Source: JACQSR01 sp042577505 (GTDB lineage Archaea; Nanobdellota; Nanobdellia; Woesearchaeales; JACQSR01). Taken from it: DNA of 30,212 bases. Numbering within the stretch: position 1 is the stretch's first letter; every line of letters starts with the position of its first letter. The DNA is taken from positions 1-30,212 of the forward strand of contig JBHPEA010000014.1 in the NCBI GenBank assembly GCA_042577505.1. The letters run 5' to 3'. Below the pieces are notes generated by a model. It saw only the letters and a list, made by a program, of their open reading frames with translations. It made no database searches and had not been told where the DNA came from. The position numbers and the translations under genes are program-made. Shown here one piece after another: positions 9,039-19,000 of the stretch.

Positions 9039-9641
9039 TTACTTTTTGGGTACAACGTGATGAAGATGAGGGACTTGAGGTCTTTTTTGATAATGAAAGA
9101 GGGATGAAGGAACTCTATCAAACAAATGCATATCAAAATAAAACAATTCTCCGTTGATCATACCATAATTATTCATGCAGCCAGTATCAAAGCTTCTGTG
9201 GTCGTGTGGGAGTACTTCGTTAAGAATTTCAATTCTTCCCGGGAGCAAATCTCTTGGAAAACGATTTAGTCTTCTTTGAACATTTGTGGTGCTATCCATT
9301 GCAGGTGATGCATAAATTAAACGGTATCCGTCTTCACATTCTGTTAAAACAAATTTTGAATCAGGATGGAAAAATCTTTTGTCCTTTAGAATTTCATATA
9401 TTCCCACATGGTCATATGCTGTTGGTAAGTCAGGAAATGCAAATGGATTTCTTTCTAGCCCATCCGAATTTTTTACATAAAAAGCAGAACCGTCAGCAAA
9501 TCGAGCTTCGTGAACGCCTGTGTAATGCGGTCTCATAAGATCCCAGTGATCATTTATTTCAGTAACTGATTGACCGACCATAACTTCGAGTTGTTCAGAA
9601 AGTGTATCATGAGGAATATGAACTGGTATCCTTTTTTTCAT
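9039..9641 (-). CDS. Unrecognised protein, 200 aa, downstream of eL41
   Basis: The protein is soluble-looking and His/Pro/Asp-rich, with no signal peptide or TM helix. It ends in a His-rich tail (HLHHVVPKK) and holds only two cysteines (in LTECED and DTGCMNN). Repeated motifs such as EARFADGSAFYVKNSDG and MINGELFYFDMHLFDR suggest a beta-rich fold, but I cannot name a family or an active site. It starts 11 bases after the eL41 stop and has no promoter box of its own, so the two genes are probably co-transcribed. The operon link to a ribosomal protein hints at a housekeeping role, but that is only an inference. Confidence 0.6.
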   Translation of the reverse strand: MKKRIPVHIPHDTLSEQLEVMVGQSVTEINDHWDLMRPHYTGVHEARFADGSAFYVKNSDGLERNPFAFPDLPTAYDHVGIYEILKDKRFFHPDSKFVLTECEDGYRLIYASPAMDSTTNVQRRLNRFPRDLLPGRIEILNEVLPHDHRSFDTGCMNNYGMINGELFYFDMHLFDRVPSSLFHYQKRPQVPHLHHVVPKK

Positions 9642-9652
9642 TAGAACTAACC

Positions 9653-9760
9653 TTACTCTCTACTTAAACTTCGTTTTCTACGCTCTTTCTTCATTCGCTT
9701 ACGCTGCCATTTCCAGCGCATTTGCCTTTTTTTCTTCCAGCGTCGAGAATTTCTTTTCAT
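9653..9760 (-). CDS. rpl41e: Ribosomal protein eL41, 35 aa
   Basis: This short frame begins ATG at 9758-9760 and ends TAA at 9653-9655. The product is extremely basic: it begins MKRNSRRWKKKRQ and continues MRWKWQRKRMKKERRKR. That core matches the known eL41 pattern (MRAKWRKKRMRRLKRKRRK in eukaryotes; archaeal forms have an extra N-terminal RRWKKK-like lead). eL41 is a single short helix in the large-subunit/bridge region of the ribosome. A TTTATAAA box about 28 bases upstream gives a leaderless message. The 200-aa gene follows 11 bases later in the probable operon. The gene is easily missed because of its length; the identification rests on sequence similarity from memory. Confidence 0.82.
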   Translation of the reverse strand: MKRNSRRWKKKRQMRWKWQRKRMKKERRKRSLSRE

Positions 9761-9783
9761 TAAACCTTGATGTTGTAGGTTTA

Positions 9784-9791
9784 TTTATAAA
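9784..9791 (-). promoter_or_regulatory. TATA box of the eL41 operon
   Basis: GTAACATTTATAAATAAACC on the minus strand places a TATA box about 28 bases before the eL41 ATG. The spacing implies transcription starting at or next to the start codon. Confidence 0.6.
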
Positions 9792-9815
9792 TGTTACTTA
9801 TAATTCGAGAATTAA

Positions 9816-9834
9816 TAAAAAAAGAAAAAAATAT
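9816..9834 (-). terminator. Oligo-T terminator after the 209-aa gene
   Basis: Just after the stop at 9841 the minus strand reads ATATTTTTTTCTTTTTTT (T7-C-T7), the same shape as the rRNA operon terminator. It lies before the eL41 promoter and insulates the two units. Confidence 0.5.
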
Positions 9835-9840
9835 GGTTTC

Positions 9841-10470
9841 TTAACAGAAACTCATAAAGTTGGTTGTTTGCACACAGTTAGCTTGTTTGTTTGGAATTCC
9901 AACAAGGTTAATTGTTGCACCAGCAATATCAACAGTTTCACTTGCTGTGTGATATGTAATGGTTACATCTTCAAAGAACCTTTGTCTGTCTCTTCCAATC
10001 TGAAGGATAACTCTTGCGTTTGCAGTCATTACCACATCAGTTCCACTAACGATTGCTAATGTGTATGGACCATGTACATCAGAAAGTCCACGGTATCTGT
10101 TTGCTCCTCTATGATTCCAACTTACAGATGCTGTTACTCTGTTGTTTCTTGCGTATGGAGTATCATTTTTTGTTGCTCTAACATAAACATATCCTGATCC
10201 AGAGTCGATAGCTCTGCTTGATACGTCTGCCCTATTAGGTACATTAGGTGGTAGAATTTCAGGGTAAATATCTGACTCAGTAGAAATTTTTGCCCAAAAA
10301 TTTAACCTTCCAGTCGCATCTTCAATAACTGAATTACCGACGGTTCCTAGGTTGGTAATCTGTGCAACTCCAATATCTCCTCTCGCACCAAATCTCTCTA
10401 TAGAACTAGCAGCCAATGCGGTTGTAGACATTGCTACGATCATTAGTACTGCTATAATTAATTTCTTCAT
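9841..10470 (-). CDS. Secreted protein of unknown function, 209 aa
   Basis: The N-terminus is a classical Sec signal peptide: MKK, a hydrophobic stretch (residues 4-15) and a TALA|A-type cleavage site near residue 20. The mature part of about 189 residues looks beta-rich (alternating patterns such as GYVYVRATKN, RVTASVSWNH, ARVILQIGRD, DVTITYHTAS). It has only two cysteines, C199 and the very last residue C209, which could form a terminal disulfide loop. There is no lipobox, TM anchor or catalytic motif, so it is probably released or held at the surface by another protein. Start choice is firm: GAGGTGATC, complementary over nine bases to the 16S tail, ends two bases before the ATG. It is a single-gene unit with its own TATA box and terminator. 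Confidence 0.65.
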   Translation of the reverse strand: MKKLIIAVLMIVAMSTTALAASSIERFGARGDIGVAQITNLGTVGNSVIEDATGRLNFWAKISTESDIYPEILPPNVPNRADVSSRAIDSGSGYVYVRATKNDTPYARNNRVTASVSWNHRGANRYRGLSDVHGPYTLAIVSGTDVVMTANARVILQIGRDRQRFFEDVTITYHTASETVDIAGATINLVGIPNKQANCVQTTNFMSFC

Positions 10471-10472
10471 TT

Positions 10473-10481
10473 GATCACCTC
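10473..10481 (-). promoter_or_regulatory. Very strong ribosome binding site of the 209-aa gene
   Basis: GAGGTGATC on the minus strand pairs with all nine bases of GATCACCTC in the 16S tail of this same window. It differs from the leaderless genes nearby and suggests high translation of the secreted protein. Confidence 0.75.
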
Positions 10482-10516
10482 TTTTTTTTAAATATTCGTC
10501 TTAACTAGGTTAAGGG

Positions 10517-10524
10517 ATATATAA
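10517..10524 (-). promoter_or_regulatory. TATA box of the 209-aa gene
   Basis: TTATATAT on the minus strand, preceded by CGATAACGC, lies about 50 bases before the ATG. This leaves a leader of about 25 bases, enough for the strong ribosome binding site. Confidence 0.5.
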
Positions 10525-10592
10525 GCGTTATCGGGATAGAAAATATCTATTAAAATATAGATAAATTCAATGTAAATATTAGAAAATAGCTT

Positions 10593-11822
10593 TTACGCAC
10601 CAATACTTGCAAAGAACTCAGGCATGAATGTTAGTATTAATCCAAGAGCTAAAAGAACAATTCCACCAATTAGTTTGCAGAACTTTGCATATTTTTGGCC
10701 CATGAATGCGTTTGTTAATAGTGCTGCAGACCCGAAAATAACTAAGTCATCAAGCATGAAAAAGAATACGTAAAGGAGCATGTAGAGGTAATATTGCACA
10801 GTACTTATGTTGCTTACTGCCAGAGTTTGAGTGAATACAACTGGAATTGCTGAAGAACAAACGAATTCTATTGAGTTTACGACAAATGCTAGTCCAATAA
10901 TTCCAAAGATTGTTCCAATGGTTAAAGGAGAATGCACAACTTGTGAAATCCGACTCATTGTTTTTTTCTTTGAATCTATATCTCCAACCTCGCATTGTAA
11001 ATCTCCTTTTGTTGAAAAATAAGTTTTAAGATCATTGATACCAATCCCAATTGCAAACAATCCGATTAATAATGTTAATGGTCTTATTACACCCATAAGT
11101 AAGAATACATTAAGCCAGGCTGTCATAAATAAGAAATATAAAATCCCAGATGCTGCAACAAAAGATCCTACAAGAATCCAGATTTTCCTTCTGTCATTCA
11201 TTTGGACTATTAGGGATATTAAGTATACAAGAACCCACATCGCACAAGGATTAAATCCGTCGATAAATCCTAATACAATAGCCAATGTTGGTAAGGAATA
11301 TTCAGATGGATTTATTTCCCCAATTAATGGTACGTTTATAACACTTAGATCAATTTTACCATTTTCTTTTTCTTCTGGCACATCTTCTGGTTTTAAATTT
11401 GCGATAATTGCATCTTCGATTTGCTTTCCAGGTGTTTCTTCAGATTGAAATCCAATGAAGTATTGACCTTTAATGAATGTAGCTGGAACACCAAGTTGAA
11501 CTTCGTCGATGCCATACTCTTTTGCTGTTTTTAGTAAGAGAGCAGCTTTATCTTTATCGCTCGTGTCATGATAATTGAACTTAATTCCAGGATATTTCTC
11601 ATTTAGTTTATTATTGAATTCCTTCTGTTTTGCACAGTGAGGACAAGTAGGGTGATAGAAAAATTCAATTTCTAAAGTTGGATCCTGTTGGGAAACTGGT
11701 TCTATTGTTTGCTCAGTTGGTTGGTAGAAGAAGATAAATATACCAATGATTATTAGACCGAGGATTAAGTATCTCTTGAACTTATCTCCATAAATCTTTT
11801 TTAACCATCCAATGACATTCAT
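10593..11822 (-). CDS. Thioredoxin-fold plus CcdA/DsbD-type membrane fusion, 409 aa
   Basis: Domains in order: one N-terminal TM helix (about 18-33); an extracytoplasmic thioredoxin/glutaredoxin-like domain (about 49-142) with a CPHC redox motif at 60-63 and a cis-proline motif VPAT (P113); and a CcdA-like multi-TM domain (about 178-407) with conserved cysteines in GFNPCAMW (C193) and EFVCSSAIP (C322). In the DsbD/CcdA family these two membrane cysteines carry electrons from cytosolic thioredoxin across the membrane. Here the accepting thioredoxin domain is fused at the N-terminus, so the protein could act as a reductase or isomerase for disulfides outside the cell. The start ATG is about 28 bases from a TATA box without a ribosome binding site. 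It lies just downstream of the surface-protein operon, whose giant protein has many paired cysteines. Confidence 0.82.
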   Translation of the reverse strand: MNVIGWLKKIYGDKFKRYLILGLIIIGIFIFFYQPTEQTIEPVSQQDPTLEIEFFYHPTCPHCAKQKEFNNKLNEKYPGIKFNYHDTSDKDKAALLLKTAKEYGIDEVQLGVPATFIKGQYFIGFQSEETPGKQIEDAIIANLKPEDVPEEKENGKIDLSVINVPLIGEINPSEYSLPTLAIVLGFIDGFNPCAMWVLVYLISLIVQMNDRRKIWILVGSFVAASGILYFLFMTAWLNVFLLMGVIRPLTLLIGLFAIGIGINDLKTYFSTKGDLQCEVGDIDSKKKTMSRISQVVHSPLTIGTIFGIIGLAFVVNSIEFVCSSAIPVVFTQTLAVSNISTVQYYLYMLLYVFFFMLDDLVIFGSAALLTNAFMGQKYAKFCKLIGGIVLLALGLILTFMPEFFASIGA

Positions 11823-11845
11823 TTTACTAAGGAATTAGTGTTTTA

Positions 11846-11853
11846 TTTATAAA
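11846..11853 (-). promoter_or_regulatory. TATA box of the thioredoxin-CcdA gene
   Basis: TTTATAAA on the minus strand lies about 28 bases before the ATG at 11822, again giving a leaderless layout. It separates this gene from the operon ending at 11878. Confidence 0.55.
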
Positions 11854-11864
11854 GTATATGGGTG

Positions 11865-11877
11865 AAAAAAAGAAAAA
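11865..11877 (-). terminator. Oligo-T terminator of the surface-protein operon
   Basis: The run T5-C-T7 follows the TAA stop at 11878-11880 directly. It is the third T-C-T run after a transcription unit in this window. Confidence 0.45.
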
Positions 11878-12624
11878 TTAAATTTTGAACTTTTTTAGTT
11901 CATCCTCTAAATTTTTCTTTTTTATTTTAATGTCGGCCAACATTTGTTTGAACTCAAAGTCTTCAAGTTTGAGTTGTTGCCTTTTCTTTAAAAGAGTTCT
12001 ATAAACTTCTTTTAGGTTTATAATTTGTTTATTGATTTTATATATCTTGTCGAGCTGTTTGTCAGTTATCTTTTCCAGTTCTTTTTTGTCTTTTAAGATT
12101 GTGTTAATATCTTGGTTAATCAGATGGTAGGATTCCTCAAGGATCTTCGTTTTCTTTTCCAAAACTGTATTTATTTTTTTCAGTCCTTTTTTTTCTATAT
12201 CTTTCTTATTGGCCTTAAAGAATTCTTTTACTTCTTTTAACAGTCTAGCTTCTTTTTGCAGAAGTGTTTTTCGAGATCCAGTAATGTCTTGTATCTGGGT
12301 TTCGATTCTTTTTAGGTGCTCGTTAAGTTGATACTCTTGGTCAAAATGCATCTTTTCTTTTACCTTCTTCTTTTTCAGATTTTCAATATTGTTTCTTAAT
12401 TGGGATGCATGTTTGTTAAGATGGTTTTCTAGTTCGATTAGTCTGGACAGTTTTAGCTTTACCATGTTACCTCTTTTGTTCATCAGTTCGAGATAACCTT
12501 TTAATCGATCTCTTTCCATATACTCTAAATCTCTGTCTATCTTCTTCTTTTCATCAGAATAGGATACTTCTATTGCTTTTGAAGAAAGAATGATTGGTTT
12601 TAACACATTTTTTTTATTTTTCAT
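11878..12624 (-). CDS. Coiled-coil protein, 248 aa, third gene of the surface operon
   Basis: Nearly the whole protein after residue 25 is predicted by eye to be long alpha-helix with heptad-like spacing of Leu/Ile and very many Lys/Glu (for example KLSRLIELENHLNKH, LLQKEARLLKEVKEFF, KKKNLEDELKKFKI). It has no cysteine, no signal peptide and no TM segment, so it should be cytosolic. No enzymatic motif is visible. The ribosome binding site GAGGTG overlaps the stop of the 145-aa gene (TGAGGTG), and the two genes are 9 bases apart, so translation is probably coupled. Context suggests a cytoplasmic partner of the basic membrane tails encoded by the two preceding genes (inference). Confidence 0.65.
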   Translation of the reverse strand: MKNKKNVLKPIILSSKAIEVSYSDEKKKIDRDLEYMERDRLKGYLELMNKRGNMVKLKLSRLIELENHLNKHASQLRNNIENLKKKKVKEKMHFDQEYQLNEHLKRIETQIQDITGSRKTLLQKEARLLKEVKEFFKANKKDIEKKGLKKINTVLEKKTKILEESYHLINQDINTILKDKKELEKITDKQLDKIYKINKQIINLKEVYRTLLKKRQQLKLEDFEFKQMLADIKIKKKNLEDELKKFKI

Positions 12625-12633
12625 TTTGACACC

Positions 12634-13071
12634 TCATTTGTAAATTTGTTTCATTTCATCATCAACAACATATTTTGTTTTGACTATTGGTCTTGATTTC
12701 TTAATTTTTACAATCTTTTTTATTATTGGCTTTGGTTTATTTGGTGGAATCACTTTCTTAGGTTTTTGAACTACTTTTACTGGTTTTTTTGGTACCACTT
12801 TTACTGGCACAGCTTTCTTAGGGATTACCTTTTTAGATTCCTTATAAACGATAACCTCGTGTTTATACCTTTTTCTTAGTAGATATAATAGGATGAATAA
12901 ATTTATGAGTAGTAGGACAATTATGCCCAACAATACTGCAATCACTCCTGTGATTTCCCTTATATCCCTCTTTAATATTAATGTATTTAATCCGTATGTT
13001 ATTAGTGGAAAGAAAATAATTAGCAGTGCAATTATCTTAATCTTCCAGATTAGATCTTTTTTTTGTTCCAT
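12634..13071 (-). CDS. Two-TM protein with Lys/Pro/Val-rich tail, 145 aa
   Basis: Two hydrophobic helices (about 11-33 and 41-65) are followed by a very basic, repetitive tail (about 70-135) built from motifs such as KKAVPVKVVPKKPVKVV and PNKPKPIIKKIVKIKK. The positive-inside rule puts both ends, including the tail, in the cytoplasm. The tail could bind an acidic partner, nucleic acid or lipid head groups. The ATG at 13071 directly abuts the TAG of the giant gene (TAGATG), with an AGGTGAGG ribosome binding site inside its last codons, so it is translationally coupled to it. No family is recognised. It is likely to be an accessory membrane subunit of the giant surface protein (inference). Confidence 0.65.
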   Translation of the reverse strand: MEQKKDLIWKIKIIALLIIFFPLITYGLNTLILKRDIREITGVIAVLLGIIVLLLINLFILLYLLRKRYKHEVIVYKESKKVIPKKAVPVKVVPKKPVKVVQKPKKVIPPNKPKPIIKKIVKIKKSRPIVKTKYVVDDEMKQIYK

Positions 13072-16000
13072 CTACCTCACCTTTCTTTTTCTTTTTTTTA
13101 TAATTTTAGTTTTTTTCGTGAATAAACATTCCCAGAATATTATTAATAGGAAATATAAGAAAAGAAATATGTAAATCCAATAATTTGTGGGAATATTAAG
13201 GAAGCTGCCCTTGAAAAAGTGTGAAAGAGGGCAGAGTTGTAGTACCAACAACAATGCTATCAACATTATTGTTAAAATTACTTTAATCCAAAAGTGCTCT
13301 CTCTTCAGTTTTCTATTTTCTTTCTTTTCAACTAAATGGAGTGTTTCAATTAGTAAGAGGAACACAATTATTAGTAATAGGTGGGCTCCTACAAAGATGT
13401 ATATCCATGAGCAGTCTTTTGGAGCTACAGGGCTAGGTTTGATTATTTCTTCTGGTTTTTCTTCTTCTGGTAAGGTGGGTTCAGGTTCTGGAACTTGAAT
13501 CTCACATTCTCTATCTGTGGCTGGTTTTGATTCTTCAGTTCCACATCTATTTACATCGAAGCAAACTCTTGATTCCAGTCCATCAATACATTCGTCCCAT
13601 CCAACACACATCCAGTTTTCTGTGCAATTTTCGATAGGTGCCTCATATTCTAATGGATCATACCTACTTACACAACCTGGATCTTCAGGATAGTCAACTA
13701 ATCCATCTCCATCATTATCTTTTTTATCTCTACACTCTTCGATTTTCTTACGTCCTCCTCCACCGCTACCTCCACTTGGTACAGTGGATTGTTTCACAGA
13801 GAACGCTGAGAAGGATGTCACCGTAGTACTGAAGTAATTTCCACTCTTGTTTTGAGTTGACGAACTGGATATATCTACATAAGTGGCGTTGCATATTCTC
13901 TGGCTGAAGTTATAATTTGAACATGTGTGAAGTTGTAAATAATCTTCATTTGAATAACCAACATCATCGTAGTAAATGTACAATGTTGCACTACTGAAGT
14001 TACATTCTGATGTTAATCCGTATGTAATCAAGTATTCAGAGTGTTCATTGTGTTCGTCTATTCCAACTACCTTTCCACTACATTGTGATACATTAATACC
14101 ATTCAAATCTAATCTGATATCATCATCATGAGCGTAGAATCTAAAGTTTAGTAATAGATCTGGTAGATATTGTGAATAATTACCAGTTTGTGAACTGTTG
14201 AATGCAACAGTGTCATTCTGGTAGTAAGCGGTCCAAGTTGAGTTCACTCCTGATGAATTTGCATCTATGACACTTACGTTGAAGATCACTCTTGTTAAGA
14301 TATCTATTTGGACTTGAGTAGAGTTTCCTAAGTTTCCAGTTGAGTCGTTTGCGTAAATTGTAATGTTGTAAACTCCTATATCCTCAGGTATCGTGTATGA
14401 TGCATTGTATTTGTTTCCTGATGTGTAAGATAATGGAACTGTTACTAAAGTTCCGTTATCTAATGTTATGTTTGCAAAGACACTTACGATGCTGTGTAAG
14501 TCAGTTACATTTGCGCCTATTTCGATTTCATCTTGTTGTTTGAAGTATGATGAGTTTGTTGGTATTACGTCAAAGACTGAAGGCGGAGTGGTGTCGCTTA
14601 CAGTGAAGTTGCTAATTAGGGTATCATTATTACCTGCTGTGTCGTTACCGAATAAAGTAATAGTGTAGTTACCTAGTGTTGTAAGGTTGGATGGTGTTAG
14701 TAATATATCTAATAAGTCGTTTGTTGATATTGTTAAAACTGTATTGTTTGGATAGGTAATATTGATTAGTTTTGAGTTGATGTAAAGATCTGTTATATTC
14801 CAGTCAATCAAAACATTTTCAACTCCGTATTCTAATGTTGAGTCATTCAAATTCAAGCTGATTGCAGGATCTGAAAGATCAACAATTATTGTTCTTGTTT
14901 CAGTGTAGTTGAAATTACCAGTTGTGTCGTTGATTGTAATGTTGTAAGTGTGAGTTCCTTCTGGGAATGTAATTGAAATGTTTGTGTAAGGTCCTGTGTA
15001 GTTTATTGTTTGATTTACAACACCATCTATTACTATTGTTAAAGTGTCAGGGAATGATTCTGTATGTGTGACATTAATTATTTGTGTTTGTATGTTTGTG
15101 TTGGTATTGTTGGATGGTGTGGGAGATACGAATTCGATTAATGGATTTACATTATCGATTACAGTGAATGATGTGTATGTGATGTTACTGTTACCTGAAG
15201 TATCGTTTGCATATATTGTAATATTGTATTGTCCAATAGCTGTTAAATTGGAAGGATCTAATATGATATCGATTGAAGCATTGGTTGAACTGTATAATAG
15301 GGTTCCATTTGGATAGGTAATATTGATTATTGTGTAATCAATATTGTAATCCGAAACATTCCAATCTATGAATACACCCTCTATTCCGTATATGACAGAT
15401 GTATCATTTACATAAACGGATACAGTTGGATCTGTTGTATCTTGGACTGTTAAGTAATGTGTTTCACTTGAGGAAGTGTAGTTTTCATTTCCACTGTAGT
15501 TAGCTTTTATTGCATACACTCCAGTTGTGGTGTATTGTTTGCTGAAGTTGAATGGCGTTGTGTCGTTCTTCAACAATGTCGTGTCTTCATATAAGTAGCT
15601 GAATCCATCAATTGGACTCAATTCTACGTTGTAGTTTGGAGAAGATCCTGCTTCTACTGTAATGTTACTATCATTTCCATTTAGTGTTAGGTTGATTGTT
15701 GTTGCGTTCTTATTGATAGTATAAAGTGATGAATTCGTAGCTGAACTGTAGTTTACAGTCTCTGTAACATTACATACATATGTATAGTTACCAGCTGCTA
15801 AGTTAACAATCGTGTCAATCTCGTATGTTACATTTGCACCATCTCTGTATAATGATGCGTCTGCTTCAGGACTATCGCAACTGCAACTTACGTTTAGGTT
15901 TACTGGGTAAACTTGGCCCGATACTGGATCGAATGATAGGCTACAGTTTGGAACAAATTTTGTGTTTATAATTAAATCATTACTTTCAGCAGCTGCAGTA

Positions 16001-19000
16001 TAATTCTGACTTCCTGAAGTGTTACATGTGTAATTGTAAGTTCCTACCCCTAATGTTTGTACATCTGATACAGTTCCACCAACTGAACTGTTAACATAGG
16101 TTCCATTCCTATACAAGCTAATGTTGACTTCAGCATTGTTAGCTGAACAGCTAATGTTGGTTTGAGTCGTATTAATCACAGACCAGGCAGGATCTGGGCT
16201 CAAGGTCAACACAGTTGTTGCTTTACTTACAACAAAGATCCATTGATCTGTTAAATTATCATTACTAGCTGTGTCATTAGCATAACTTCTCCATACATAA
16301 GTACCTGCAGCTAGATCTGAAACATCATAATAATACTCATTTCCATTACTTCCACTTGGAGTGTCATTGTTCAAAGCAGCAGTGAAGTTCTGTTCGAAGT
16401 ATATTGTATCAAGTACATAATTATCAATCCAGGTAATGTTGAATTGGTAATTTGCTCCAGGACTATATGTAACTCCAGTAGCTGGTGAAGTCTTATTATC
16501 AGTCCAGTAAGGTGAGGAAAGGTCAACATTCAATGTTCTTGTTTCAGTATAGTTCACATTACCAGCAGTATCGTTACAATATGCAGTATAGGTATATGTT
16601 CCTTCAGCAAGAGTAAAGGTCCACCAGTAAGCATTGTCAGCATTGAATGGAGTTGAGTTAATTGTTCCGTTAAAGTCAATCCATACATTGCTAATTCCAT
16701 TGCTGTCATTACAAGTCATGTTGAAGGTTTGAGTATCAACATTAGTGTAACTGTTGTTCTCTGGAGTTGGAGGCACCCATCCTGTTTCGTTGGTTTCATT
16801 TATAACCGGAGGTATAGTATCAACAACAAACCAAGATGATTTTGTGTTGTTATTACCTACGAAGTCTTGTGCATAAACTGTAATGGTATAGTTACCATCT
16901 GCTAAGGAGGATATGTTCACAAAGTCATTCCAGGTAAAGGTTGATTGACTTAGGACAGTAGCATTATTCTGACCACCAACAATTGTATAGTTCGAGTAGT
17001 TCAACAAGTGGTTAGCTAGGAATATCTCTAAGTTGAAGCTTTCATTATAATATGAACCATTCTGCATTGGTGTTATGAATTGTATGCTTGGCTTGGAATT
17101 GTCCAATCTCCAGTAAGTAGATGCATTAATCACATTTCCTGATGAATCATTAGCATATACAACCAATGTTAAGTTGGTACTATTCAGACTACTATTCAAG
17201 TATGGCCAACTATCGTTAGTATACAATGTTCCATTGTAGATATCTCCTCCAATGTTGTTCATTGAACCAGAGTCAATTACTGCTGCTGAAACAGTTCCGT
17301 TTCTAATCTCATACCAGATTGAGTCTAGGTTAAAGTCAGTAACATTTGCTCTTAATGCAATTGTCCATCCAAGTAGATCATTATCAAGAGGGGTAATGAT
17401 GCTAATTACTGGATCAGTTGTATCAACTACAGTTAAGTTATGTGTTTCAGTAGCTGAAGTGTAGTTTTCATTACCTGAATAGTTTGCTTTTATGACATAA
17501 GTTCCAGGTACTGTATATTGCTTGTTGTAGCTGAATGGTGTTGTATCATTATTCAACAATGTAGTATCTTCATATAAGTAGGAGAATCCAGAAATTGGAG
17601 TTAAGGTTACATTGAACAATACATTACTTCCTGCTTCAACTGTAATGTTACTATCATTTCCATTTAATGTTAGGTTGATTTCAGTTGTTGCTTGTGTTAC
17701 ATTGATCCAACCATCTGCTGTTGCACTTGAATAATTCTGAGATGAACTTACATTACATACATAGTAGTAATCAGCAGCTGCTAATGTAACATAACTAGCA
17801 TTTTCAGATGTAACATTCTGTCCATCTCTGTATAAGTTTGGAGTTTCTTCTGGGTTTGTACATGAGCAGTTAGCCATTACTTGTGTTCCATACACAACTG
17901 GTGAACTTGTTACATCAAGCGTACAAGTAGATGTATTCTGTTGTACCGTTACAAAGAATGTTTTGAATGATGAAGTATAGTTCTCATTTCCTGCATTGTA
18001 AACAGTGTAATTATATGTACTTACTCCAAGTACAACTGGTGTATTATTCTCTGAACTTACATCTGCTCCTTCTCTATACAATGTTGAAGTCAATATATTA
18101 GTCCAGAAGATTGCAGTTACAGTTTCTGGATAAGTTAATGTTAAGTTGCTTTCATTTCCATTTAGTGTTAAGTTAACAACAGTAGCCGCTTGATTGATTG
18201 TGTAAGCGGATGAGTTAGTTGCTGATGTCCAATTAACTGTTTCAGATACATTACATACATAATTATAAGTTCCAGCTGCAAGATCTACAATTGTTGCATT
18301 TTCAGATGTTACATTCTGTCCATCTCTATACAAGTTAGGTGTTGCATCTGGATTTGTACAGCTACAAGTAACGTTCAAGTTTACTGGGTATGTTTGTCCA
18401 GATACTGGATCGAATGTCAAGCTACATGCTGATGCGTTCTTTAAGCTGACAACTAAATTATTACTTTCAGCTGCTGCAGTATAATTCTGACTTCCAGTTG
18501 TGTTACAAGTGTAATTATAAGTTCCTACAGCTAATGTTTGAACATCTGATACTGTTCCACTAACTGATGAATTCACATAGGTTCCATTTCTATATAATGA
18601 GATGTTCACTTCAGCATTATTTGCTGTGCAGCTTATGTTGGTCTGAGTATTGTTTATTACACCCCATCCTGGAGAGGGGGTTAATGTTAGGATTGTGGTT
18701 GCTTGTGAAACAACAAATGTCCATTGATCTGACAAGTTATCATTTCCAGCAGTATCATTTGCATATGATCTCCATACATAAGTACCAGCTCCTAAGTTGC
18801 TTACATCATAATAGTATTCATTTCCATTACTTCCACTTGGAGTATTATTATTCAGAGCAGCAGTAAAGTTCTGCTCGAAGTAGATTGTATCAAGTACATA
18901 ATTATCAATCCATGTTATGTTGAATTGATAGTTAGCTCCTGGACTGTATGTAACTCCACTAGCAGGACTTGTTTTGTTGTCGGTCCAGTATGGAGCTGAC

